A stretch of 64,000 bases of DNA, from contig NZ_SZVW01000012.1 in assembly GCF_007655005.1 (NCBI RefSeq), forward strand, positions 1 through 64,000, in the 5' to 3' direction. The position numbers and the translations under genes were made by a program. Below, piece after piece: positions 52,485 to 59,727 of this stretch. Within the stretch, counting starts at the first letter, position 1; every line of letters starts with the position of its first letter. The notes under the pieces are model-generated. The model was given only the letters and a program-made list of their open reading frames with translations. It was not told the origin of the DNA and made no database searches. This DNA comes from Streptomyces tibetensis (GTDB lineage: Bacteria; Actinomycetota; Actinomycetes; Streptomycetales; Streptomycetaceae).

Positions 52485-53150
52485 TCAGCGGTGGGACGGG
52501 GCGGTGGCCACCGGACCGAGGGTGCCGTAGGAGGAGTCGTCGTCGTAGCTGTCACTGTTGATCGCGGCCGTGATACCGACGGCGATCAGGACGATCACGG
52601 TGATGCCGAGGATGATCCCGATGATGCCCATGATCAGACCGGCCTGGGCCTGACCGTGGTTGGTGGCCACCCCGGCCTCGGCGCGCTTGCGGCCCTTGAT
52701 GCCGAAGACGATGGCGAGGATGCCGGTGACCAGCGAGACCACGCCGTAGAGGCAGAAGAGGGTGCAGGAGACGATGCCGAGCACCATCGCGGCGATGCCC
52801 AGGCCGTTCTGGGGGGCCGGGGGCATTCCGGGCCAGCCGTAGCCGGACTGGGTGTATCCGGGCTGGGTGTATCCGGACTGCGGGTAGCCGGGGTAGCCGT
52901 AGCCGCCGGGCGCTCCGGGGCCGGTGGGGGCCACGGGCGGGGGCGGGACGGCACCGGCACCGGCACCGGCACCGGACGGGTCGTACTGCGGCGTGCCGGT
53001 GGGCGGGGTGAAGCCCGGCATGGAGGTGACCGTGGCCTGGTCGTGGACGGACGGCGGCCGCGGCGTCTGGTTCTTGTCGAGCGAGGGCGTGCTCTCCGGC
53101 GGCGCCCACGGGTCGTGGCTGCCTCCGTCGGGCTGCGTCGCGTCCGTCAT
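52485..53150 (-). CDS. DUF4190 membrane protein, tandem paralogue
   Basis: A 221-residue protein: acidic/Pro-rich N-terminus, GYTQPGYTQSGY-type repeats (about 90-110), an alternating Gly-Ala stretch encoded by GGCACC hexamer repeats (near 52953-52976), then the DUF4190 pair of TM helices (IAAMVLGIVSCTLFCLYGVV and QAGLIMGIIGIILGITVIVL) with the loop GIKGRKRAEAGVATNHG. The C-terminal tail (about 200-221) after the second helix is short and acidic. Lies 69 bp upstream of the smaller paralogue on the same strand, so co-transcription is likely. No function can be inferred. Confidence 0.87.
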   Translation of the reverse strand: MTDATQPDGGSHDPWAPPESTPSLDKNQTPRPPSVHDQATVTSMPGFTPPTGTPQYDPSGAGAGAGAVPPPPVAPTGPGAPGGYGYPGYPQSGYTQPGYTQSGYGWPGMPPAPQNGLGIAAMVLGIVSCTLFCLYGVVSLVTGILAIVFGIKGRKRAEAGVATNHGQAQAGLIMGIIGIILGITVIVLIAVGITAAINSDSYDDDSSYGTLGPVATAPSHR

Positions 53151-53211
53151 CGTGCGGTCCCCCCTGGGTCGATCGTGTGGTCATGCTACGGGGCGGTTCG
53201 GTGCGTGCCAC

Positions 53212-53306
53212 AGTGCGGGTGGGCGGGGATCGCTCGCGCCCACCCGGCGCAGCCGCACCCAGGCAGAGCCCCGCGCCCCCGAAAGAAGGGCACGGGACCG
53301 CGGCAT
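53212..53306. repeat. Dispersed intergenic GC palindrome element, copy 5
   Basis: GCGCCCACCCGGCGCAGCCG followed by CCCCGCGCCCCCGAAAGAAG, upstream of the adenosine-deaminase-family gene. Same two-part order as copies 1 and 3. Confidence 0.6.
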
Positions 53307-53389
53307 ACGATGAAGCCGAGTCATCGATCAGCCGATCACCCGCGCCCGCCCGCCCTGCGCCGGCCGGAGCGCCGTTCCGGGGAGGAACC

Positions 53390-54451
53390 TTGACCCAGCA
53401 TCTCGTCGACCCCCGCGCCTCGCGCGACCTCACGGCGTTCATCGCGGAACTGCCCAAGGCCGAACTGCACGTGCACCACGTGGGATCCGCCTCCCCCCGG
53501 ATCGTCTCCGAACTGGCCGCGCGCCACCCCGACTCGAAGGTGCCGACCGATCCCGAGGCCTTGGTCGACTACTTCACGTTCACCGACTTCGCGCACTTCA
53601 TCGACGTGTACCTGTCGGTCGTCGACCTGATCCGCACCCCGGAGGACGTCCGGCTGCTGACCTACGAGGTGGCCCGGGACCTGGCGCGGCAGCAGGTGCG
53701 GTACGCCGAGCTGACCATCACCCCCTTCTCGTCCACCCGGCGCGGCATCGACGAGCGCGCCTTCATGGACGCGATCGAGGACGCCCGCAAGGCAGCCGAG
53801 TCCGAGTTCGGGACCCTACTGCGCTGGTGCTTCGACATCCCCGGCGAGGCGGGCCTGGAGGGCGCCGAGGAGACGACCCGGCTCGCCACCGACGACCGGC
53901 TGCGCCCGGAGGGCCTGGTCTCCTTCGGTCTCGGCGGACCCGAGGTGGGTGTGGAACGGCCGCAGTTCAAGCCGTACTTCGACCGGGCGATCGCCGCCGG
54001 GCTGCACTCCGTACCGCACGCCGGTGAGACGACCGGCCCGCAGACGGTGTGGGACGCGCTGACCCACCTGCGGGCCGAGCGCATCGGGCACGGCACCAGC
54101 TCCGCGCAGGACCCGAAGCTGCTCGCGCACCTCGCCGAGCACCGGATCCCGCTGGAGGTGTGCCCGACCTCGAACATCGCCACGCGCGCGGTGCGCACCC
54201 TCGACGAGCACCCGATCAAGGAGTTCGTGCGCGCCGGGGTCGTCGTCACCGTCAACTCCGACGACCCGCCGATGTTCGGCACCGACCTCGACAACGAGTA
54301 CGCGGTCGCCGCCCGGCTGCTGGAGCTCGACGAGCGGGGTCTGGCCGAGCTGGCGAAGAACGCCGTCGAGGCGTCCTTCCTGGACGCGGCGGGCAAGGCC
54401 CGGATCGCCGGCGAGATCGACACGTACACCGCGCAGTGGCTCGGCCGGTGA
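53390..54451 (+). CDS. Adenosine deaminase family; probable 6-aminodeoxyfutalosine deaminase
   Basis: A 353-residue metal-dependent amidohydrolase of the ADA fold (COG1816). Zinc ligands His27/His29 are in ELHVHHVGSASP, with HAGETTGPQTVWDAL, ERIGHGTSSAQDPKLLAHLA, LEVCPTSNIATRAV and the catalytic Asp region VTVNSDDPPMFGTDLDNEY. True adenosine deaminases read HxHLxG(A/S); here it is HVHHVGSAS. From memory, COG1816 proteins of Streptomyces were shown to deaminate 6-aminodeoxyfutalosine in menaquinone synthesis rather than adenosine, and this protein looks like that group. The start is an unusual TTG at 53390, chosen because a full GGAGGAA sits 5 bp before it. The GDPD gene overlaps its stop by 4 bp. 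Confidence 0.85.
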   Translation: MTQHLVDPRASRDLTAFIAELPKAELHVHHVGSASPRIVSELAARHPDSKVPTDPEALVDYFTFTDFAHFIDVYLSVVDLIRTPEDVRLLTYEVARDLARQQVRYAELTITPFSSTRRGIDERAFMDAIEDARKAAESEFGTLLRWCFDIPGEAGLEGAEETTRLATDDRLRPEGLVSFGLGGPEVGVERPQFKPYFDRAIAAGLHSVPHAGETTGPQTVWDALTHLRAERIGHGTSSAQDPKLLAHLAEHRIPLEVCPTSNIATRAVRTLDEHPIKEFVRAGVVVTVNSDDPPMFGTDLDNEYAVAARLLELDERGLAELAKNAVEASFLDAAGKARIAGEIDTYTAQWLGR

Positions 54452-55173
54452 CGCCCGCCCCGGTCGCCGTGGGCCACCGGGGCGATCCCTACCGCGTCCG
54501 TGAGAACACCGTCGCGTCGCTGCGTTCCGCGCTGCGCCGGGGCGCGGACGCGGTGGAGATCGACGTACGGCTCACCCGGGACGGTGTGCCGGTGCTGCTG
54601 CACGACGCGACGCTGAAACGGCTCTGGGAGCACGAACGGCCCCTGCGCGCCCTGTCGTCCGAGGAGGTGCGCGGGCTGACCGGCGGCGGGGTGCCGACCC
54701 TGGCCGAGGCTCTGCCCGCGACCGACGGGCACCGGGTGATGATCGACCTGCCCGGGTCGCCCGATGTGCGGGCGGTGCGCCGGATCACGGGCGTCGTGGC
54801 GGAGGCCGGGGCGGCGGAGCGCGTCTACTACTGCGCGGGCGCCGACGCCATGCTCGCCGTGCGCGCGGCGGATCCGGCCGCCGAGATCGCCCTCACGTGG
54901 ACGACGCTGGCCCCGCCCCGGCCGGTGCTGCTGGAGGCGATCCGCCCGCGCTGGCTCAACTACCGTTTCTCCCTGGTGGACCGCCCCCTCGCCGAGCGCG
55001 TGCACCGCGACGGCCACCTGCTGTCCGTCTGGACCCCCGACACCCGCCGCTCCATGCGCCGGCTGCTTCAGGCGGGCGTGGACTCGATCACGACGAACCG
55101 TGTCGACGTGCTGTGCGCTACACGCGCGAGCGCTGCGGCACCGTCGCCGGATCGGCCGGGGTCGCGCGCGTGA
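54448..55173 (+). CDS. Glycerophosphodiester phosphodiesterase
   Basis: A 241-residue GDPD (TIM-barrel) protein hydrolysing glycerophosphodiesters to glycerol-3-phosphate and an alcohol. Key motifs are intact: VGHRGDPYRVRENTVAS (catalytic His, Glu) and VEIDVRLTRDGVPVLLHDAT (metal ligands, second catalytic His), with the closing SVWTPDTRRSM and GVDSITTNRVD. No signal peptide. GTG 54448 overlaps the previous stop (GTGA), indicating coupling with the deaminase gene, though no metabolic link is evident. Its last 56 bp overlap the end of the convergent sigma-factor gene. Confidence 0.93.
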   Translation: MTPAPVAVGHRGDPYRVRENTVASLRSALRRGADAVEIDVRLTRDGVPVLLHDATLKRLWEHERPLRALSSEEVRGLTGGGVPTLAEALPATDGHRVMIDLPGSPDVRAVRRITGVVAEAGAAERVYYCAGADAMLAVRAADPAAEIALTWTTLAPPRPVLLEAIRPRWLNYRFSLVDRPLAERVHRDGHLLSVWTPDTRRSMRRLLQAGVDSITTNRVDVLCATRASAAAPSPDRPGSRA

Positions 55174-56782
55174 GGTACTGCGGCACCGGTGCGCGGTCCG
55201 TGCCGGTGTCGCGGACGAGCCCGTAGCGGATGGCGCCCTGGGGCGGGCCCTGGTCGATGTCCTCGACCACCGCGTCCCGGTTCGTCGGGAAGACGATGAG
55301 GCCGTAGTCGCAGCCGCGCTCGTTCTGGGTGAGGGTGACGGTGCCGTCGAGGTAGAAGTACTCGTTCTGCCACATCTGCTGGGTGCCGGGCGAAAGGACG
55401 GCGTAGCCGATGGCGGGGCCGCCCATGCCGGTGGCGTAGCCGTTCGGGGCGCCGGGCAGCGGGTCGTCCATCCGCCGTGAGCCGCCGGACGCCACGTGGA
55501 ACAGCCTGCCCTTCAGGCCGGTCCAGGACGGCATGACCAGCGCGCCGGGCCGGGACCCGGGCGAGATCTGCCAGCGGACCAGGACGTAGCCCCGGCCGGT
55601 GAGGGTCACGTGGTCGCCGCGGTGCTGCATGACGGCCTTCGGGCCGCCGGTGCTGGTGACGCCGGACTCGGGGCGGCGCGGCAGGGCGGCGGGCCGGGCG
55701 TTCGGGTCGGGGGCGCGGTCGACGGCGTCGACGACCGTGCCGTACGGGTCGGTCTTCTTCGTCGCCGACGGCGAGGACTTGGGGGCGGGGGCGGGGGCGG
55801 GCGGGGCGGAGGTTCGCGGCGGTGCGGAGGTCCGCGGCCCTGCGGAGCCGGCCGTGGCCGTCGGGGTGACCGCGGCCCGGGGCGGCGGGGCGTCCGGCGG
55901 CTGGGTGACGACGTAGGCGCCGCCCGCGACGATCGTCGCGCCCGCCGTCATCGCGACGGCCGGCTTGGTGAGCGCGCCGAGCAGCTTGGCGGACCAGCCG
56001 GCCGAGGTGGCGGCCGCCGCGGTCTTGCCGCCGAGGGCGAGCGACAGGGTGAAGCCGACGGGCAGCGGGACGAGGGCGATACCGGCCAGGAGGCGTTCGG
56101 CCGGGACGACGGTCTCGCGGGTACCGCCGCAGTAGCCGCAGCCGCGCAGATGCCGGGCCAGCCGCTTGCGCCACACCGAGTCGGGCCGGCCGTTCCACCG
56201 GCCGGTCACCTCCCGCAGGCCGGGGCAGGCGCCGTCCAGGGCGCGGACGATGCCGCGCGAGGTCTCCAGACGCTCCTTCATCCGCTGGACGCGCACGGCG
56301 GCGTGCTGCCGGGTGATGCCCACGGCGGCGGCCAGTTCGCGCCGGGTCAGTTCGCCCGCGACCTCCAGCCACCACAGGGACAGCAGCTGCCGGTCCTCGT
56401 CGTCGAGCCACCGCACCGCCTCGGCGACCTCGCGCCGCTGCCCCTCCAGCTGGAGTCGCAGCACGGTCAGGTCGGCGAAGTCGGAGGCCACCGCCTCCTC
56501 CAGCCGGTCCGGGGTCCTGCGCCGGGCCCGGTCGCGGATCTGCCGCATGGCGATCGCCACCAGCCAGGACCGGAAGCTGTCCGGGTCGCGCAGTGAGCCG
56601 AGGTTTCCGACTGCGCGCAGCATGGTCTCCTGCACGACGTCGTCGACGTCGGCGTGCCCGTTCAGGGCCCGGCCCACGATGTTGTAGACCAGCGGCAGCC
56701 AGCCCTCGACCAGCTCGTCCAGGGCCCGCCGGTCGCCGGCCTGTGCCGCCGTGATGACGGCCCGCCAGTGCTGACCGTCCAC
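55118..56782 (-). CDS. ECF sigma factor with fused zinc motif, membrane helix and extracytoplasmic domain
   Basis: A 554-residue protein. Residues 1-90 hold sigma region 2 (LVYNIVGRALNGHADVDDVV, QETMLRAVGNLGSLRDPDSF) and about 125-175 region 4 with the HTH ELAAAVGITRQHAAVRVQRM. A zinc-anti-sigma-like RHLRGCGYCG follows at about residue 215, then hydrophobic stretches ending near 290 (AVAMTAGATIVAGGAYVV), a Pro/Ser/Ala linker (about 295-350) and a ~200-residue C-terminal domain predicted to lie outside the cell. This is a sigma factor carrying its own anchor and probable sensor, resembling the ECF groups with long C-terminal extensions. GTG 56782 has GAAGAGG; a GTG 13 codons earlier is the alternative. 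No separate anti-sigma gene is adjacent. Confidence 0.87.
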   Translation of the reverse strand: MDGQHWRAVITAAQAGDRRALDELVEGWLPLVYNIVGRALNGHADVDDVVQETMLRAVGNLGSLRDPDSFRSWLVAIAMRQIRDRARRRTPDRLEEAVASDFADLTVLRLQLEGQRREVAEAVRWLDDEDRQLLSLWWLEVAGELTRRELAAAVGITRQHAAVRVQRMKERLETSRGIVRALDGACPGLREVTGRWNGRPDSVWRKRLARHLRGCGYCGGTRETVVPAERLLAGIALVPLPVGFTLSLALGGKTAAAATSAGWSAKLLGALTKPAVAMTAGATIVAGGAYVVTQPPDAPPPRAAVTPTATAGSAGPRTSAPPRTSAPPAPAPAPKSSPSATKKTDPYGTVVDAVDRAPDPNARPAALPRRPESGVTSTGGPKAVMQHRGDHVTLTGRGYVLVRWQISPGSRPGALVMPSWTGLKGRLFHVASGGSRRMDDPLPGAPNGYATGMGGPAIGYAVLSPGTQQMWQNEYFYLDGTVTLTQNERGCDYGLIVFPTNRDAVVEDIDQGPPQGAIRYGLVRDTGTDRAPVPQYLTRATPADPATVPQRSRV

Positions 56783-56911
56783 GGTGGCCTCTTCACGCCT
56801 GGTGTCACTGATGTTCCGCACACACCCTCTCAGCCGGTCCCGGGGTCCTCGCCATGTCGGGGGTCACATGCGGGGAGACGACGTGAAGGTTCTCGGGATA
56901 ACAGTTTTTCC

Positions 56912-57436
56912 TCAGACGCCCGGCACGGGCACGGCCACCGGCGCGGTCAGCGCCTCCAGCCGCTTGATCCGCTGCCGTACGACGTACAGCGGGATCACGC
57001 CGAACACGCCGAAGGCCATGTCGATCACCGACCACCAGAAGGGGATGCCGCGGATCGGCCCGCAGATCAGGGCGAGCGGGACGATGCCCGCGCAGGCGAT
57101 CATCCCGAACTCGACCACCCAGATGTTGCGGACCGGGTCGCGGTAGGGCCCGTAGAAGGCGACCGCGATGACCAGGTGCGCGAAGGCCAGCCAGTCCGTG
57201 CCGTAGAGGAGGAAGGGGTATTCGGCGTCGGCCTCGTCGAGACCGGCCCGCACCCGCCCGATCCAGTCCGTCAGCCCCGGCAGGTGGTCGCCTACGGACA
57301 GCGCCCGCAGCAATTCCTCGGTCCACCGCAGTTCGTGGACCAGGGGGAAGGCGGTGGCGCCGCTGAGCACCAGACACACCACGAAGAAGACCAGCCACGC
57401 ACGGATGCCCTTCAGCAGGGCGGCTCTCTCGCTCAT
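56912..57436 (-). CDS. Hypothetical integral membrane protein
   Basis: A 174-residue protein with about four TM segments (GIRAWLVFFVVCLVLSGATA, FLLYGTDWLAFAHLVIAVAF, VVEFGMIACAGIVPLALICG and SVIDMAFGVFGVIPLYVVRQ) and no motif I recognise. Basic C-terminus RQRIKRLEAL then Pro/Val tail. ATG 57436 is the natural start although no strong ribosome site precedes it. The palindrome TTGAAC-AC-GTTCAA (57459-57472) lies 23-36 bp upstream, where a TetR-type repressor could control it. It lies 91 bp upstream of an in-window sigma gene terminus-to-start gap and is not coupled with it. Confidence 0.78.
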   Translation of the reverse strand: MSERAALLKGIRAWLVFFVVCLVLSGATAFPLVHELRWTEELLRALSVGDHLPGLTDWIGRVRAGLDEADAEYPFLLYGTDWLAFAHLVIAVAFYGPYRDPVRNIWVVEFGMIACAGIVPLALICGPIRGIPFWWSVIDMAFGVFGVIPLYVVRQRIKRLEALTAPVAVPVPGV

Positions 57437-57458
57437 GCGGCGCACTCTACGCCTACAA

Positions 57459-57472
57459 TTGAACACGTTCAA
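57459..57472. promoter_or_regulatory. Candidate TetR-type operator
   Basis: TTGAACACGTTCAA: 6-bp perfect arms with a 2-bp centre, embedded in an AT-rich stretch just upstream of the membrane protein gene. The arms match the kind of palindrome bound by many actinobacterial TetR regulators; no TetR gene is present in the window. Confidence 0.55.
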
Positions 57473-57503
57473 AAAGGGGTGGCGCTTCGTCGCCCCGCAC
57501 GCG

Positions 57504-57540
57504 AACGGCCCCGGACGGAGAGGAACCGTCCGAGGCCGTT
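57504..57540 (-). terminator. Terminator of the second aminobutyraldehyde dehydrogenase gene
   Basis: AACGGCC-cc-GGACGG / CCGTCC-ga-GGCCGTT hairpin with one internal 2x2 mismatch and a 7-nt loop, 18 bp after the dehydrogenase stop at 57559. Confidence 0.8.
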
Positions 57541-57558
57541 CAGCAGTGCGGGAAGTGA

Positions 57559-58998
57559 CTACGCGTCCAGCGACGTCATCACGTGCTTGATCCGCGTGTA
57601 GTCGTCGAAGCCGTAACCCGAGAGGTCCTTGCCGTAGCCGGACTTCTTGAAGCCGCCGTGCGGCATCTCCGCCACCAGCGGGATGTGCGTGTTGATCCAC
57701 ACGCAGCCGAAGTCGAGCTTCTTGGACATCCGCATGGCACGGCCGTGGTCCTTGGTCCACACGGAGGAGGCCAGCGCGTACTCCACGCCGTTGGCCCACT
57801 CCACGGCCTGCTCCTCGTCGGAGAAGGACTGCACGGTGATGACCGGGCCGAAGACCTCCTGCTGGATGATCTCGTCGGTCTGCTTCAGGCCCGAGACGAC
57901 GGTCGGCGCGTAGAAGTAGCCCTTGTCGCCGACCCGCTTGCCGCCGGCCTCCACGCGCGCGTGCGCGGGCAGCCGGTCGATGAAGCCCTCGACCTGCTTG
58001 AGCTGGTTGGGGTTGTTGAGCGGGCCGAACAGCACGTCCTCGTCGTCCGGCTGGCCGGTCTTCGTCTCGGAGGCGGCCTTGGCCAGCGCGGAGACGAACT
58101 CGTCGTGGATGGACTCGTGCACGAGCACGCGGGTCGCGGCCGTACAGTCCTGGCCGGCGTTGAAGTAGCCCGCGACGGAGATGTCCTCGACGGCCTTGGC
58201 GATGTCGGTGTCCTCGAAGACCACGACCGGGGCCTTGCCGCCCAGCTCCAAGTGGACGCGCTTGACGTCCTTGGCGGCGGACTCGGCGACCTGGATGCCG
58301 GCGCGCACCGAGCCGGTGATGGAGGCCATCGCCGGGGTGTCGTGCTCGACCATCAGGCGGCCGGTCTCGCGGTCGCCGCAGATGACGTTGAAGACGCCCT
58401 TGGGGACGATCGAGCCGATGATCTCGGCCATGAGGACCGTCGAGGCCGGAGTCGTGTCCGACGGCTTCAGGACGACGGTGTTGCCCGCCGCGATCGCCGG
58501 GGCGAACTTCCACACCGCCATCATCATGGGGTAGTTCCACGGCGCGACCTGCGCGCAGACGCCGACCGGCTCCCGGCGCACGATGGAGGTCAGGCCCTCC
58601 ATGTACTCACCGGCCGAGCGGCCCTCGAGCATCCGCGCCGCGCCCGCGAAGAAGCGGATCTGGTCGACCATCGGCGGGATCTCCTCGGAGCGGGTCAGCC
58701 CGATGGGCTTGCCCGTGTTCTCCACCTCGGCCGCGATCAGCTCCTCGGCGCGCTCCTCGAAGGCGTCCGCGATCTTCAGCAGGGCCTTCTGGCGCTCGGC
58801 GGGCGTGGTGTCGCGCCAGCCGGGAAAGGCCTCGGCGGCCGCCGCCATCGCCGCGTCCACGTCCGCCTGCCCGGACAGCGGAGCGGTCGCGTACGCCTCA
58901 CCCGTCGCGGGATTGACCACCTCGGTGGTCCGTCCGTCGGCGGCGTCCCGGAACTCACCGCCGATGTAGTTGCGCAGACGACGAAGCTCGGTGCTCAC
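57559..58998 (-). CDS. Aldehyde dehydrogenase, probable gamma-aminobutyraldehyde dehydrogenase
   Basis: A 479-residue ALDH: CAQVAPWNYPMMMAVWKFAP, AGNTVVLKPSDTTPAST, ITGSVRAGIQVAESAAKDVK, LELGGKAPVVVFED (base), NAGQDCTAATRVLV (catalytic Cys), QQEVFGPVITVQSF and MPHGGFKKSGYGKDLSGYGF. Very similar in motifs to the dehydrogenase that heads the pot operon, and divergent from an Lrp/AsnC regulator gene followed by a class III aminotransferase, so oxidation of 4-aminobutanal (from putrescine transamination) to GABA is a good inference. GTG 58998 has GGAGGG 8 bp upstream. A hairpin follows its stop. Confidence 0.92.
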   Translation of the reverse strand: MSTELRRLRNYIGGEFRDAADGRTTEVVNPATGEAYATAPLSGQADVDAAMAAAAEAFPGWRDTTPAERQKALLKIADAFEERAEELIAAEVENTGKPIGLTRSEEIPPMVDQIRFFAGAARMLEGRSAGEYMEGLTSIVRREPVGVCAQVAPWNYPMMMAVWKFAPAIAAGNTVVLKPSDTTPASTVLMAEIIGSIVPKGVFNVICGDRETGRLMVEHDTPAMASITGSVRAGIQVAESAAKDVKRVHLELGGKAPVVVFEDTDIAKAVEDISVAGYFNAGQDCTAATRVLVHESIHDEFVSALAKAASETKTGQPDDEDVLFGPLNNPNQLKQVEGFIDRLPAHARVEAGGKRVGDKGYFYAPTVVSGLKQTDEIIQQEVFGPVITVQSFSDEEQAVEWANGVEYALASSVWTKDHGRAMRMSKKLDFGCVWINTHIPLVAEMPHGGFKKSGYGKDLSGYGFDDYTRIKHVMTSLDA

Positions 58999-59088
58999 TG
59001 CCGGCCCTCCAGTTCGGATGTCCAGTACTTGAGACACCCACCCTAGTCGGCCGACCCACGTTTTCAACACCCCCGCTCCCTTCGATCG

Positions 59089-59101
59089 TGCGGAATCCGC
59101 A
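59089..59101. promoter_or_regulatory. Perfect 13-bp palindrome in the ALDH/Lrp divergent spacer
   Basis: TGCGGA-A-TCCGCA, 62-74 bp before the chosen start of the Lrp/AsnC gene and about 90-103 bp upstream of the dehydrogenase start. A possible Lrp-type or other repressor site. Confidence 0.5.
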
Positions 59102-59115
59102 GGAGTCGTGGACTC

Positions 59116-59130
59116 AAACAACGGATTTCA
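59116..59130. promoter_or_regulatory. AACAACGGATTT motif shared with the pot-operon promoter
   Basis: AAACAACGGATTTCA on the plus strand; the minus strand at 51204-51215 reads CAACAACGGAAT. Candidate site for the adjacent Lrp/AsnC regulator linking the two polyamine transcription units. Confidence 0.45.
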
Positions 59131-59162
59131 TCGATCCAGGCTTGCGGAAGTGTCGAGACCTC

Positions 59163-59702
59163 GTGCACAGTGACCTCGTGGCCAGTCGAAGCGCAGACCA
59201 GAAGGGCTCGCGGGAGCACCGCGAGTCCTCCCGCGAGTCCAGGAACGGCAGCTCGCCGCAGCTGGACCCCGTCTCCCTCGCCATCATCGAGCAGCTCCAG
59301 GAGGACGGCCGCCGGCCGTACGCCGCCATCGGCAAGGCCGTGGGCCTGTCGGAGGCGGCCGTGCGCCAGCGCGTCCAGAAGCTGCTCGACCAGGGGGTGA
59401 TGCAGATCGTCGCCGTCACGGACCCGCTCACCGTGGGCTTCCGCAGACAGGCGATGGTCGGCGTCAACGTGGAGGGCGACGTGGAGTCGGTCGCGGACGC
59501 GCTGTCGGCCATGTCCGAATGCGAGTACGTGGTGATGACCGCAGGCTCCTTCGACCTGATGGTGGAGATCGTCTGCGAGGACGACGACCACCTTCTGGAG
59601 GTCATCAACAAACGCATACGGGCCGTGCCCGGAGTGCGCTCCACCGAGAGCTTCGTCTACCTCAAGCTCAAGAAGCAGACCTACATGTGGGGAACCCGAT
59701 AA
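59163..59702 (+). CDS. Lrp/AsnC family transcriptional regulator
   Basis: A 179-residue regulator: basic tail, then HTH (about 35-80, SLAIIEQLQEDGRRPYAAIG, GLSEAAVRQRVQKLLDQGVM) and the RAM/AsnC ligand-binding domain (about 95-175, FRRQAMVGVNVEGDVESVAD, YVVMTAGSFDLMVEIVCEDD). Divergent from an aminobutyraldehyde dehydrogenase gene and 19 bp before an aminotransferase gene, it probably controls both. From memory, an AsnC-type regulator in the corresponding position of S. coelicolor has been linked with polyamine metabolism. The start is uncertain: GTG 59163 (used here), GTG 59178 or GTG 59088 are all in frame and none has an ideal ribosome site. Confidence 0.9.
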   Translation: MHSDLVASRSADQKGSREHRESSRESRNGSSPQLDPVSLAIIEQLQEDGRRPYAAIGKAVGLSEAAVRQRVQKLLDQGVMQIVAVTDPLTVGFRRQAMVGVNVEGDVESVADALSAMSECEYVVMTAGSFDLMVEIVCEDDDHLLEVINKRIRAVPGVRSTESFVYLKLKKQTYMWGTR

Positions 59703-59727
59703 CCGTGAGGACCCGATAGCCGTGAGC
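59694..59727. repeat. 17-bp tandem duplication at the regulator/aminotransferase junction
   Basis: ACCCGATAACCGTGAGG (59694-59710) is repeated as ACCCGATAGCCGTGAGC (59711-59727). The first copy carries the regulator stop codon TAA; the second carries the aminotransferase GTG start. Confidence 0.8.

Noticed and set aside
52850..52980. Short tandem repeats (GGCACC hexamers and 15-bp units) as an independent repeat element or CRISPR
   Set aside because: They are coding repeats of the DUF4190 N-terminus (GA and GYTQPG units), not an intergenic array.
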